Positions 34,742 to 44,409 of a stretch of DNA of 64,000 bases are shown piece by piece (positions within the stretch are counted from its first letter, which is position 1; each line of letters opens with the position of its first letter). The notes beneath the pieces were generated by a model. It worked only from the letters and a program-made list of their open reading frames with translations, was not told where the DNA came from and made no database searches. The translations under genes and the position numbers were made by a program. Origin of the DNA: Chitinophaga pinensis (lineage in GTDB: Bacteria; Bacteroidota; Bacteroidia; UBA4408); NCBI GenBank assembly GCA_945861665.1, contig CAMAVS010000003.1:1-64000 (forward strand). Direction: 5' to 3'.

Positions 34742-37700
34742 TTAATTTAAAATAACTAATTTTTCATACTTCTCAGCATACGTACCATCGGCAGCAGTTA
34801 CTTTCAGTTTATAAACATATACACCTCTTCCTATAAAGTCGCCAAAATCATCTTTGCCATCCCAATCCATTCCGTCGGCCCTAAAACCATCGCACCTCAC
34901 AGCTGCCCGTATTGTTTTTATTACTTTTCCAGAAACCGTAAATATTTGAATTTGCGCCTCCAAACCCGAACAAGGTTGATTGTGCTCAAACATAAATTCC
35001 GTATGTGTTGTAAATGGATTTGGATAATTTAACACGTGCTCTATGGCAAGTTTAGCTGATTTTGCAACCACAAATTCAATAGCCGATTTAGTAGAATTGT
35101 TGTATACATCCCAGGCTTTTAAACTCAGTGTGTGCCGCCCTTCCGTAAGATTATTAAACCCGTATAAAACAATCCCACTTTGGTAGCTGTTTAAGTCGGA
35201 TTGATAATAGTCATTTAATACAATTGATTTCTCTGTATTTTCATCCATTACAGCCACAATGTCGTGTCCAATACCATTTCCAACGGTGTTAATGCCATTT
35301 TCATCTTTTAATATGCCTAATAAATTAGGATGTTCATTTGTAATACTTCCTGATACAAATTTAGGGTCGTTCATAAAGAGACTTAGCTCCGGACCTGTAT
35401 TATCAATCGGAGCATTTAGATTGATTCCGCCAATTTTAAAGTTTTCGTTGTATCCACCTATATCAATAGTTCCATCGTATGCGTAATAGCTTATTCTCCC
35501 TTTTCCGATTCGGTAACTTATATCCTTTGGTACAATAAACATAAAAGAAAATTCACCGTTGGTAACACTCACTTTTCCTCGGTACACAATATTTTTTTGT
35601 GATTTAAATTTGAACTGAGGTGAGGGGTCGGGTAATCCATCATTAGCAAGTGTTGTAATGATATCGAATTTATCGAAAACTGTAGGATATATTATTCCAT
35701 TGTACGATGAACGCTTAACTCCATTTGAATCACATACATATCCTGTAATAGTAACCTTACTTAGTGCGCTTATCGTCTCGTGCAGATTGGTATCGGCAGG
35801 TAGCGGTTTGTTGTTTATGCTTGTAGTCACAACATCATCTTCAGTATAGTGTAATGTTAGGGCTGGGTCGCCCAAAAAAGTAAAGTTGCGATGATTTGGA
35901 TTAGCGTTGTTGGCACTTAAATTTTTTGTTGTGCGACATATATCACCTAAACGTGGCATTGCGCCATTAACGGGCTTAAATACATTTTTATAAAAATTGT
36001 TATTCAAATTAAAATTTTCACTTCCAAAAGTCAGTCGAGTGGTTGTGAGCAAACCGATACCTCCTCCATTGGGATGTAGAAAAACCAACTCTCCTGCCGA
36101 AGTTCTGGCGGGGTCGTCAAAGCGGCTAAATTCACAAGTTGCTGTTACAAACAAGGGCAGTCTGTCATCATTCTTCCAATTGTTTATATCGGAAATTTCT
36201 AATAGTCTTTCGTGAGCCCAACCTAATTCGCCTCCGTGCCCCGTATAATTTAAAATTAATGCCCCTTTTTCTACCCGCTGATTCAATGCATTTTTTGCAT
36301 CGGGGTAACGTTGTCCACCTGGTGAAGCTTCTTGTTTGTATGCATCGAGGTATATTTTATCAATATTGTATTTGTTGTAAGTAACATCTACATAGTTTGC
36401 TAATTGGTCCGACTCATTCATATGTGCGCCACCATCTTGGTCATCGGCAACAAAACATACCCAATGTTTCCAATCGCCATAACTGCTTGCCCCTCCTGTG
36501 TTACAAGCATAGGTTTGAGTTAGTTGTAGTGGTTTGTTTGTAGTATAATCTACTATTTTGTCTACCACAGCTTTTGCTTCATCATTATTTTTTACTGGAA
36601 AGCGCCCTATACCAATGTCAACTTTTTCCCCTAAGCCATCGCTTTCAGCTGAATCCAATAACCCAAAATAATCATCGGTAACATACGATTGAGTATAGGA
36701 ATAAGAATTAAAAGATTCGTAGGAAGGTATAAAATTGGTGTTACTTGCAACTGATCGTAAGCGATTGTTATAGGATGCATCGCCAAACAATAATAAATAT
36801 TTAGGGAATTCAGCAGGGTTAGTTGCTCTATCATAAAACATTTTAACGAAGTGCTTTATAGCGGTAATGTCTTGCACGCCTGATGAAAATTCATTGTAAA
36901 TTTGTTGTGGAGTTACCACCAAGGTCGATAGCCCATCTTTTGTTTGATGTAATGTTGCTATTCTGTTTGCTTCACCTAAAAACATAGGATGAGCAATGAT
37001 TAGAAAATCTTTAAATCCTGTTGCGTGTAAATCCTGGTTAGCAACGGCACCAAATTTGGCCGGAATTTTAAATGCATTTGTTTTATCGTTGAAAATAAAA
37101 AATTCACGTAAGGTATCTGTTGCTTGTCGGAATGAAAGAGTGCTGCCGGATAAGCTAGAAGTCTGTATTCTAACATTTAATGGGTCTGTTACTTCTAAAA
37201 TACGACTTGTAGGCAACACATCCGAAACAATAAAGTCACTTACATTTCCGGCCGCTTCCGATTTTGTATCTCGAAAAATCATTTCATTGCCGCTTAATTT
37301 TAAAAATCTGCGAACATTTACTTCTATATAATTGAGATAACCAATAGCCGAAGAGTAGGATGGACTTTTTACAAAGTTTATATTTACGTCAAATGTAGAA
37401 CTTGAAGGTGTAAAAGTAGTACATCCGACTGCAGGTGCTGCCCAATCGCAAAAGTAACACCCTGGACTTATTGCTTGGGGTTGTATGGATAAACTGGCTC
37501 CTTGGCAAGAGAGTGTAAATGTACTGGATGGAGCGGATCGTGCAGCTACATCTCCACGTAAAGATGCTGGAGTACTGGCATCTATGTTTGGAAAAGTAAA
37601 GGGGAAATTATAGCTGGTGAGTACATCAAATGTTTCACCGTACCAAATACGTCCCGATTTCACAAGGTTTTGTGACTCGCTTTCATAAAATTGAAAATCG

Positions 37701-38647
37701 TCAAAACTGGTAATAGTTTTATTCGCATTATTTGGATTTGATTCTTGAGTTGCCATCCTTTTTCCCAAACCTAAATCGATATTTATAAAGTAATAATTTG
37801 TATCGGAGTAGAGGTGTAAAATATGCCTAAATGTAGCACAATTGTTATCCTTGACCCATTTATTCGGACCTCGTCCAAAAAACCAAACGAAATCCGTTGT
37901 GTCAAATTTACCATCTAATTCTCCTTCAACTGCAATGGCATTTTCTTGAAGGTCATCGTAATAAAAATCTGAATTTTTAAATGAAAGTAATCCGCCCCCA
38001 TTTCCATATACCCTAATTTTTTTAGGGTCAACAGTTGCTACATCAATACCTAAGGACTTTAAGTAATTGTAATTCATTTTATACAATCCATCTTTTGTGA
38101 CACCAATTTTGAACCAGGCACCATTTTTTAATACTGAATTTGCTGCATAGGCATAGGTATTCGCTACTTTTTGCGCTGCTTTTTCGGTAGTACTAATTTG
38201 TACAGAGTAGGATACAACTTTTTCAATTTTCCCGGTTTTGTCATTCATCCGAATTGGTGTAAAGGAAAAAGTGGCGAAGGGTAATTTTTTTTCATAGCTC
38301 ATAAAATAATCAACAACTATTTCGTTGCTTATTTTTTGAGCAACAAGTGTTTTTATTTCATCATCATTTAAATTCAAATAAACTACATTAAACAGTTTTA
38401 CTTGAATGCTTGTTGTGCTGGCAGGCAATTGAATATCTTCATTTAAAAAGGGTAAATAATTAGTCGAAAAATTATAATTCGCACCTAAAAAATACAAATA
38501 ATTTATTTTTTGTGATTCACTTAACTGATAGTACTGCGAGGCTTTCCAAGTGACTGTTCTATGTTTTGCTATTTCGATGGAAAAGCAGAATTGTAGACTT
38601 AGCACGAATATACAAAAAAGTGAAAGTAATCTGCGTTTAGTCATCAT
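34742..38647 (-). CDS. porU: T9SS C-terminal signal peptidase PorU (C25 family)
   Basis: About 1301 residues from the ATG at 38647 (MMTKRRLLSLFCIFVLSL, a signal peptide); ATGs at 38653 and 38644 are also possible, and the longer frame adds a stretch that spoils the signal. It is the surface sortase that cuts the C-terminal sorting domain of T9SS cargo. The gingipain-like domain has the catalytic histidine in NYTGHGGELGWAHE (about residue 804) and cysteine in VTATCEFSRFDD (about 838), with GDPALTLHY closing the domain. The C-terminus carries its own FlgD-like region (NYPNPFTTHTEFMF). Followed by porV. Confidence 0.96.
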   Translation of the reverse strand: MMTKRRLLSLFCIFVLSLQFCFSIEIAKHRTVTWKASQYYQLSESQKINYLYFLGANYNFSTNYLPFLNEDIQLPASTTSIQVKLFNVVYLNLNDDEIKTLVAQKISNEIVVDYFMSYEKKLPFATFSFTPIRMNDKTGKIEKVVSYSVQISTTEKAAQKVANTYAYAANSVLKNGAWFKIGVTKDGLYKMNYNYLKSLGIDVATVDPKKIRVYGNGGGLLSFKNSDFYYDDLQENAIAVEGELDGKFDTTDFVWFFGRGPNKWVKDNNCATFRHILHLYSDTNYYFINIDLGLGKRMATQESNPNNANKTITSFDDFQFYESESQNLVKSGRIWYGETFDVLTSYNFPFTFPNIDASTPASLRGDVAARSAPSSTFTLSCQGASLSIQPQAISPGCYFCDWAAPAVGCTTFTPSSSTFDVNINFVKSPSYSSAIGYLNYIEVNVRRFLKLSGNEMIFRDTKSEAAGNVSDFIVSDVLPTSRILEVTDPLNVRIQTSSLSGSTLSFRQATDTLREFFIFNDKTNAFKIPAKFGAVANQDLHATGFKDFLIIAHPMFLGEANRIATLHQTKDGLSTLVVTPQQIYNEFSSGVQDITAIKHFVKMFYDRATNPAEFPKYLLLFGDASYNNRLRSVASNTNFIPSYESFNSYSYTQSYVTDDYFGLLDSAESDGLGEKVDIGIGRFPVKNNDEAKAVVDKIVDYTTNKPLQLTQTYACNTGGASSYGDWKHWVCFVADDQDGGAHMNESDQLANYVDVTYNKYNIDKIYLDAYKQEASPGGQRYPDAKNALNQRVEKGALILNYTGHGGELGWAHERLLEISDINNWKNDDRLPLFVTATCEFSRFDDPARTSAGELVFLHPNGGGIGLLTTTRLTFGSENFNLNNNFYKNVFKPVNGAMPRLGDICRTTKNLSANNANPNHRNFTFLGDPALTLHYTEDDVVTTSINNKPLPADTNLHETISALSKVTITGYVCDSNGVKRSSYNGIIYPTVFDKFDIITTLANDGLPDPSPQFKFKSQKNIVYRGKVSVTNGEFSFMFIVPKDISYRIGKGRISYYAYDGTIDIGGYNENFKIGGINLNAPIDNTGPELSLFMNDPKFVSGSITNEHPNLLGILKDENGINTVGNGIGHDIVAVMDENTEKSIVLNDYYQSDLNSYQSGIVLYGFNNLTEGRHTLSLKAWDVYNNSTKSAIEFVVAKSAKLAIEHVLNYPNPFTTHTEFMFEHNQPCSGLEAQIQIFTVSGKVIKTIRAAVRCDGFRADGMDWDGKDDFGDFIGRGVYVYKLKVTAADGTYAEKYEKLVILN

Positions 38648-38964
38648 TGGCATTCCGAACAATTTTACGAAAAATATTTGTTTTATATAGAATATACTTT
38701 CACCAAATTTTAGTGTTATCAAATCTCAAACGTATTTTGTAAAATATTATTGCTTCGTAAAAATTTGTCTAAGCAATAAATTGTTATTAATTAAGTATAT
38801 AATTAATAAGCTTTTTTAGCTCAAAATCGGATGTTTTTCATTTTTATAAATAATTTTTATATATTTGTGTTAATATGTAGCAAAAGTTTTTCAACAGCTA
38901 ATGTTTTAAAAGTTCTTGTTGCAATTTTTTTTTATTAAATTTTGACGTTTAAAGAAATCAACTT
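38648..38964 (+). promoter_or_regulatory. Divergent porU / porP-like intergenic region with promoter and AT hairpin
   Basis: This 317-bp gap holds TATATTTG at 38860-38867, a match to the -7 consensus about 98 bp before the porP-like ATG. It also holds an AT-only inverted repeat (TTATTAATTA at 38784-38793 and TAATTAATAA at 38800-38809) that could be an operator or simply AT-rich sequence. No gene was found in it. Confidence 0.4.
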
Positions 38965-39918
38965 ATGAATAAAATATTTGCGGTTTGCTGTATTTCGATT
39001 TTTGTTTTTATGTGCCGTCCCGCATTTGCTCAAGATCCTGCGTTTACTCAATTCTATGCCAATCCTTTATATTTGAATCCTGCTTTTGCAGGTTCTGTAA
39101 GATGCCCGAGAGTTTGTATGAATTACCGTAATGAGTGGCCTGCAATTCAAGGCACGTATGTAACAACGAGTGCATCTTACGATCAGTTTTTAGATGGTGT
39201 AGCCGGTGGAGTAGGTATAATAGCATATAATGACAGAGCCGGTAAGGGGATTTTAAATACCAATTATTTAGGTGCTATGTATGCTTACCAGTTAAATGTT
39301 TCACGTGGGTTTTCCTTAAAATTTGGTTTACAAGCGTCTTATTTTCAAAAATCAATTGCTTGGGACAAGCTTACCTTTGGCGATCAAATTGATGCAAAAG
39401 CTGGTTTCGTAAAACAAACTAATGAGATTGCTCCTCCTAGTTCTACAGTAGGAAAACCTGATTTTGCTGCCGGTATTTTAGGATTTAGTAAACGCTATTT
39501 TGTTGGCTTTGCTGCACACCATTTAACACAACCTGATGAAGGGTTTATTACATATAGTCCACTTCCGATGAAAATTACAGGCCATGCGGGAGCAGTTATA
39601 CCTATTAAAAGTGCTGAAGATATGAGTATATCTCCTAATATTTTGTTTCAAAAACAACAAGAATTTCAACAATTAAACTTAGGAGTTTATCTAGTTAAGG
39701 GTCCATTAGTAGGTGGTTTGTGGTACCGTAATCAAGATGCATTTATTTTGCTTTTAGGTTTCCAAACAGGCATTATTAAATTTGGATACAGTTATGATGT
39801 AACCATCTCAAAGTTGGCAAATGCTTCAGCAGGTTCACACGAGATATCCTTGTCAATGGTATTTCCTTGTAAACCTAAAAAGAAGAAGTTCCGTACTATT
39901 AGTTGCCCTTCTTTCTAA
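38965..39918 (+). CDS. PorP/SprF-family T9SS outer-membrane protein
   Basis: A 317-residue protein: signal peptide about 1-22 (ending AFAQ), then the family's opening DPAFTQFYANPLYLNPAFAGS and CMNYRNEWPAI, and a predicted beta-barrel. Family members work with the T9SS and gliding apparatus, some as partners of a single exported adhesin. Its place beside gldJ and opposite porU supports a T9SS role. There are usually several paralogues per genome, so I give no symbol. Confidence 0.93.
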   Translation: MNKIFAVCCISIFVFMCRPAFAQDPAFTQFYANPLYLNPAFAGSVRCPRVCMNYRNEWPAIQGTYVTTSASYDQFLDGVAGGVGIIAYNDRAGKGILNTNYLGAMYAYQLNVSRGFSLKFGLQASYFQKSIAWDKLTFGDQIDAKAGFVKQTNEIAPPSSTVGKPDFAAGILGFSKRYFVGFAAHHLTQPDEGFITYSPLPMKITGHAGAVIPIKSAEDMSISPNILFQKQQEFQQLNLGVYLVKGPLVGGLWYRNQDAFILLLGFQTGIIKFGYSYDVTISKLANASAGSHEISLSMVFPCKPKKKKFRTISCPSF

Positions 39919-39935
39919 TCAAATACAATAATTAC

Positions 39936-39943
39936 TATTTTTG
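39936..39943 (+). promoter_or_regulatory. Putative -7 promoter element for gldJ
   Basis: TATTTTTG fits TAnnTTTG and lies 35 bp before the gldJ ATG, in the 60-bp gap after the PorP-like gene. Confidence 0.4.
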
Positions 39944-39978
39944 TAACCTTTTTTTTAATATAAAGTAAAAGCATAGAT

Positions 39979-41478
39979 ATGAAACAAATAAAGAAATTTA
40001 TCAGCAAAGGGACGCTAGCTATCGTTGGTACTATTTTTATCGCATCGTGTAGCCCGAATTTTTCTAACATTACAGGTTGGAATTACAACGATCCTAAAAA
40101 TGGAGGCTTCCAGCAAATTAATAATTATGAGCAAGAAACAGGTCCGGGTTTGGTGCTTATAGAAGGTGGTACCTTTACTATGGGCAGAACCGAGCAAGAT
40201 GTAATGTATGAGTGGGCAGCTATTCCAAGAAGAGTTACTGTTTCTTCATTTTATATGGATGAAGCAGAGATAAGCAACCTAAACTACTTAGAGTATTTGT
40301 TTTGGACAAGAAACGTATACGGTGCTGATTACGATGCTGTTTACAAAAAAGCATTGCCTGATACCTTGGTTTGGAGAGATAAATTAGCTTACAATGAGCC
40401 TTACGTAGATTATTATTTGCGTCACCCTGCTTACCAAGATTATCCTGTAGTCGGTGTTAATTGGAAACAAGCTACTGACTTTTGTGCTTGGCGTACCGAC
40501 CGCGTAAATGAGTTTATTTTAGTACGTGAAGGATTAATAGAATTTGACCCTGCAAGTTGGGTGAATGAAAACAACTTTAATACTGAAGCTTATTTAGCTG
40601 GACAATATGAAGGTTTGATAATAAAAAATATTCCCGATTTAAACCCCAAAAGTAGTGGTGAAAGAAAAGTAAGAATGGAAGACGGTATACTATTGCCGCG
40701 TTACAGGCTTCCAACAGAAGCTGAGTGGGAATTTGCAGCATATTCTTTAATAGGGAACTCTGCAATGTCTTTAATTACAGAAAGGAAAATTTATCCTTGG
40801 AATGGTTCTTATGTTAGAAATTCTGACGAGAAATACTTAGGTCAGATGATGGCGAACTTTAAACGAGGAAGAGGTGATAATATGGGTGTTGCAGGTGCAT
40901 TAAATGACAATGCCGATGTTACTGCTCCTGTATATTCATATTGGCCAAACGATTATGGATTGTACAATATGGCGGGTAACATTAGTGAGTGGGTAATGGA
41001 TGTATATCGTCCTTTAACCAATGAGGATAAATCGGATTTTCGTTCATTCAGAGGTAGCGTTTATCAAACCTATGAGCGTGATGAGGAAGGTGTAATAGCG
41101 GAAAAAGATAGTTTAGGCCACCTTAAAATGCGGGATGTTCAACTTGATAAAGATAATTTGGCTGAAAGAAGAAATTACAGACGTGCAGATAATAAAAACG
41201 TATTGGATGGTGATAAAGAATCGCAAGTTGATGGATGGACAGATCCTCTTGACACAGGTGAAGGTTCTAAAGAAGAAAGTGCCTCAATGTATGACTATAG
41301 TTTAAATTCAATGGTAAACGACAGAGCACGTGTGTACAAAGGCGCTTCTTGGAAAGATCGTGCTTACTTTATGAATCCGGGTACTCGTAGATATTTGGAC
41401 GAAAAAATGTCGACTGACGCTATTGGTTTTCGTTGCGCAATGGTTCGTGTAGGTAGTCCTGTTGGTTTGGGTAAGTAA
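39979..41478 (+). CDS. gldJ: Gliding motility/T9SS lipoprotein GldJ
   Basis: A 499-residue lipoprotein (lipobox FIASC, cysteine 24) with a formylglycine-generating-enzyme/sulfatase-modifying fold: VLIEGGTFTMGRTEQDVMYEWA, SSFYMDEAEISNLNYLEYLFW, YRLPTEAEWEFAAY, MAGNISEWVMDVYRP and IGFRCAMVR. GldJ, with GldK, belongs to the periplasmic/outer-membrane ring of the T9SS. The EQDVMYEW and NYNDPKNGGF signatures separate it from GldK. It is followed by a terminator and murF. A slightly short member. Confidence 0.93.
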   Translation: MKQIKKFISKGTLAIVGTIFIASCSPNFSNITGWNYNDPKNGGFQQINNYEQETGPGLVLIEGGTFTMGRTEQDVMYEWAAIPRRVTVSSFYMDEAEISNLNYLEYLFWTRNVYGADYDAVYKKALPDTLVWRDKLAYNEPYVDYYLRHPAYQDYPVVGVNWKQATDFCAWRTDRVNEFILVREGLIEFDPASWVNENNFNTEAYLAGQYEGLIIKNIPDLNPKSSGERKVRMEDGILLPRYRLPTEAEWEFAAYSLIGNSAMSLITERKIYPWNGSYVRNSDEKYLGQMMANFKRGRGDNMGVAGALNDNADVTAPVYSYWPNDYGLYNMAGNISEWVMDVYRPLTNEDKSDFRSFRGSVYQTYERDEEGVIAEKDSLGHLKMRDVQLDKDNLAERRNYRRADNKNVLDGDKESQVDGWTDPLDTGEGSKEESASMYDYSLNSMVNDRARVYKGASWKDRAYFMNPGTRRYLDEKMSTDAIGFRCAMVRVGSPVGLGK

Positions 41479-41497
41479 TTCACTTTAAACTCTTAAT

Positions 41498-41535
41498 AAA
41501 AAAAACGGGGCTGAAATTTCAGCCCCGTTTTTTTT
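41498..41535. terminator. Strong terminator after gldJ
   Basis: The perfect palindrome ACGGGGCTGAAA/TTTCAGCCCCGT is flanked by eight As on the left and eight Ts on the right. It lies 20 bp past the gldJ stop and would work in either direction. Confidence 0.93.
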
Positions 41536-41550
41536 ATTTACTATTGTTTT

Positions 41551-42876
41551 ATGAAAAAAATAAGTACTGAAGAACTTTATTCAAAATATATTCAGCATCC
41601 CATTGTATGCACTGATACACGCTCCATTAAAAAGGACTCCCTGTTCTTTGCCTTGAAAGGCGATAGTTTCAATGGAAATACTTTTGCAGGAAAAGCCATT
41701 GAATTAGGTAGTAGTTACGCTATTATTGATGAAGAGAAATATTGTGTAAGCGATAAGTTTCTTTTGGTGGATGATGTATTAACTGCATTACAAGAACTAT
41801 CAAAATATTATAGAAAGCAATTGTCTATACCTATTATAGGCATAACTGGGTCAAATGGTAAAACCACCACAAAAGAATTAGTTAGCAGTGTACTCAGTAA
41901 AAAATATAAAACCTATTACACGCAAGGAAATCTGAATAATCACATTGGTGTTTCACTTACATTGTTATCTATACCCAATGATTGCGAAATAGCTGTAGTT
42001 GAAATGGGTGCAAATCATCAAAATGAAATTGAATTTTTATGCTCGCTTTCACGGCCTAATTATGTTATTATAACAAACATTGGAAGGGCTCATTTAGAAG
42101 GATTTGGCGGAATTAAAGGTGTTATTAAGGGGAAAAATGAATTATATCAGTATGCTGCAAAAAATGGTTCGTTGGCTTTTGTGAATAATAATAACGACTT
42201 ATTATCTGCTCTATCCAACAAGCTGCAAAAAATAACTTATGGAACACGTATCGACAGTAATTGTTACGGTAAGCTATTAGAAGCGAATCCTGTAATGAAA
42301 TTTAGCTATTTATACAATAAAGAAGACGTAGACTTTACATCTGCTCCCATAATTACTTCTCATTTGATGGGTGAATATAACTTTGAAAATATTTTATGCG
42401 CTGTGTGTGTTGGGAATTATTTTAACGTTGCTGCCGAAAAAATAATTGAAGGCATTGAAAGTTATGTTCCATCCAACAATAGATCGCAACTAATACAGAA
42501 AGGAACAAATACTGTTTTAATGGATGCATATAATGCAAACCCTTCGAGTATGAAAGCAGCATTGGAAAATTTTTGGTTGATTGATACGCCTAATAAAATT
42601 CTTGTATTAGGTGATATGCTTGAATTAGGTGAAGATAGTCACAAAGAACACAAACACATTATTGAGTTAATTCAACAAAAAGGATTTGCTAATTTTATAT
42701 TAGTTGGTAAGGAGTTTATAGATGCCGGTGATGGCAAAATTGACAACACAACTTTTGAAGATTCAAAAAAAGCTGCTAAGTATGTTATGAAAAAGAAATT
42801 CACAAACGCTTATATACTTATTAAAGGTTCACGTGGAATAAAAATGGAAAAGGTGCTTGAAGCCCTGCCCGATTAA
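41551..42876 (+). CDS. murF: UDP-N-acetylmuramoyl-tripeptide--D-Ala-D-Ala ligase
   Basis: A 441-residue cytoplasmic ligase adding D-Ala-D-Ala to the peptidoglycan precursor. The N-terminal substrate domain (ICTDTRSIKKDSLFFALKG) is followed by the ATP-binding loop GITGSNGKTTTKE, VEMGANHQNEIEFL, and the C-terminal domain with DAYNANPSSMKAALENF and LGDMLELGEDSHKEH. It starts only 15 bp after the terminator stem and stops in a TTAA shared with the convergent gene's stop. Confidence 0.96.
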   Translation: MKKISTEELYSKYIQHPIVCTDTRSIKKDSLFFALKGDSFNGNTFAGKAIELGSSYAIIDEEKYCVSDKFLLVDDVLTALQELSKYYRKQLSIPIIGITGSNGKTTTKELVSSVLSKKYKTYYTQGNLNNHIGVSLTLLSIPNDCEIAVVEMGANHQNEIEFLCSLSRPNYVIITNIGRAHLEGFGGIKGVIKGKNELYQYAAKNGSLAFVNNNNDLLSALSNKLQKITYGTRIDSNCYGKLLEANPVMKFSYLYNKEDVDFTSAPIITSHLMGEYNFENILCAVCVGNYFNVAAEKIIEGIESYVPSNNRSQLIQKGTNTVLMDAYNANPSSMKAALENFWLIDTPNKILVLGDMLELGEDSHKEHKHIIELIQQKGFANFILVGKEFIDAGDGKIDNTTFEDSKKAAKYVMKKKFTNAYILIKGSRGIKMEKVLEALPD

Positions 42877-44333
42877 TTTCTAATGTCAACAAAATAAGGG
42901 TCTACAGAAACTTCTATTTTTTTATTCGTTAACGTTAGTGTATTTAAATCAATTACACTTACAGTTCCGTTTCTTCCTCCACAAAGACTAGTGTGGTGGG
43001 GTGCTGGGCCTTTTGTTGTGGCATTTCTATTGGCAACATACACCAGTTTTTTTGCATCGTCCACTGCAATTCCGTGTGGTTGCGTGCCGGTGTAAATTGA
43101 TTTTACTAGGGTATTTGTTTTGTAGTTTATTACTGCAACACTTCCTACTTTTCCGGCAAAAGTTGTTTCGTCTTCCATACAGGTAATAAAAAGATAATCT
43201 GTTGTTGTAGAAAAACTCAATTCCTGAGGATAGCCACCAACAGGTATGGTAGCAATTAATAAATCGTTGAACCTACTGTATACCCTAACTTCGTTTGTTT
43301 TTTGACAGGTTATATAATAGCTGTTTCCATCAGGAGAAAATTTAATATCGTGTGCTTCTAAACTTGCAATTGCTCCATTAAAATTGATGGGTAAGCTAAA
43401 ATCAGGATTGTTTAAGGGGTCTGCAATATCCAACTTGTAAAACAAATTGTTTTTTTGTGAAAGGAGGTATAAAGTATCCTGGTTTTTATTGTAGGCTTGT
43501 CCGTGAGGAAAATCAAAGTTTGCACCTAAATAGGATTTAAGCATTACAAGATTTTCTAAATCGAGATACACAATATTTCCGTTGCTTGAAAAATCAACTG
43601 CAAATGCGTGTTTGTTGTCGTCTTTTAACAATAGCGTGTTCCAGTTTCCAAAACCAATATTAATTTGTCCTACATAAGTATCGTCACTGCACCTGTATTT
43701 TTGTACACTTTGTCCGTTAATGAAAATCACATACCAGTATTTTCCGTCTGCCGAAACCCTTACTTGGTGTGGCGATTCAACGGCTAAGCTATTTCCTACT
43801 TTAATAGCACGCATCGGTAATCCACTTTCTGCATCGAAAACAAAAACCAAGTCGCAACCCTGATTGGGTACATAAAATTTTTTACGTTTTGGATTGTCAG
43901 AAAACTTTACAAAACCCTCCTTGTTGGGTGCTCCTTTGTCTATCCAATCGCGCAACAAAATAACTTCATCTTTTGTTAATGGTTCATCCCCAATGGGCAT
44001 ATTGGGTTTATTGCTGATACCCAATTCAATAAAATGGTTAGTATAGAGAAAAAGTGTACTTAATTCATGATTGTATGGGATAACTGCTGCTCCATTTCGA
44101 GTGCCTTTAAATAAATCGTCCCAAGTTTCAAGTGAAAGTCCCGAAGCTCCATCTTTACTAATATTATTATGACAACCGGGTGTTGCACATTTTGTAAGCA
44201 GCAATTTACCAACCTCTGTAGGGAATTTACTTCCCTCCAAGTTTATTATCTGGTCATCTGTTTTACAGGTTGACAATAAGAATACCAGTAAAATAATACC
44301 GAAACTAGCAATTAATTTTAAGTAATTCATCAA
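42873..44333 (-). CDS. Lipoprotein with CX4CH haem-type motif and YncE-like beta-propeller
   Basis: A 486-residue lipoprotein (lipobox FLLSTC, cysteine 23). Residues about 37-130 resemble a cytochrome c domain of the kind seen in many Bacteroidota and Planctomycetes: C49-ATPG-C54-H55, then a candidate axial methionine in NKPNMPIGDEP and the helix VILLRDWIDKGAPN. The motif is CX4CH, not CXXCH. The rest is a beta-propeller (YVPNQGCDLVFVFDAESG, FSPDGNSYYITCQ, AVDDAKKLVYVANR), close to YncE/SMP-30-like repeats. Haem binding is inferred. It probably works at the outer or inner membrane facing the periplasm. Confidence 0.8.
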   Translation of the reverse strand: MMNYLKLIASFGIILLVFLLSTCKTDDQIINLEGSKFPTEVGKLLLTKCATPGCHNNISKDGASGLSLETWDDLFKGTRNGAAVIPYNHELSTLFLYTNHFIELGISNKPNMPIGDEPLTKDEVILLRDWIDKGAPNKEGFVKFSDNPKRKKFYVPNQGCDLVFVFDAESGLPMRAIKVGNSLAVESPHQVRVSADGKYWYVIFINGQSVQKYRCSDDTYVGQINIGFGNWNTLLLKDDNKHAFAVDFSSNGNIVYLDLENLVMLKSYLGANFDFPHGQAYNKNQDTLYLLSQKNNLFYKLDIADPLNNPDFSLPINFNGAIASLEAHDIKFSPDGNSYYITCQKTNEVRVYSRFNDLLIATIPVGGYPQELSFSTTTDYLFITCMEDETTFAGKVGSVAVINYKTNTLVKSIYTGTQPHGIAVDDAKKLVYVANRNATTKGPAPHHTSLCGGRNGTVSVIDLNTLTLTNKKIEVSVDPYFVDIRN

Positions 44334-44372
44334 TACAATGGTACAAAAAGGGTCTGAAATAAAATTAAGCTA

Positions 44373-44389
44373 TAATTTTGGTACTTTTG
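44373..44389 (+). promoter_or_regulatory. Putative promoter -7 element(s) for fahA
   Basis: Two overlapping-scale matches to TAnnTTTG occur: TAATTTTG (44373-44380) and TACTTTTG (44382-44389), 20-36 bp before the fahA ATG. Which one is used cannot be told. Confidence 0.38.
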
Positions 44390-44409
44390 CCGTACATTGA
44401 AGTAAAATT

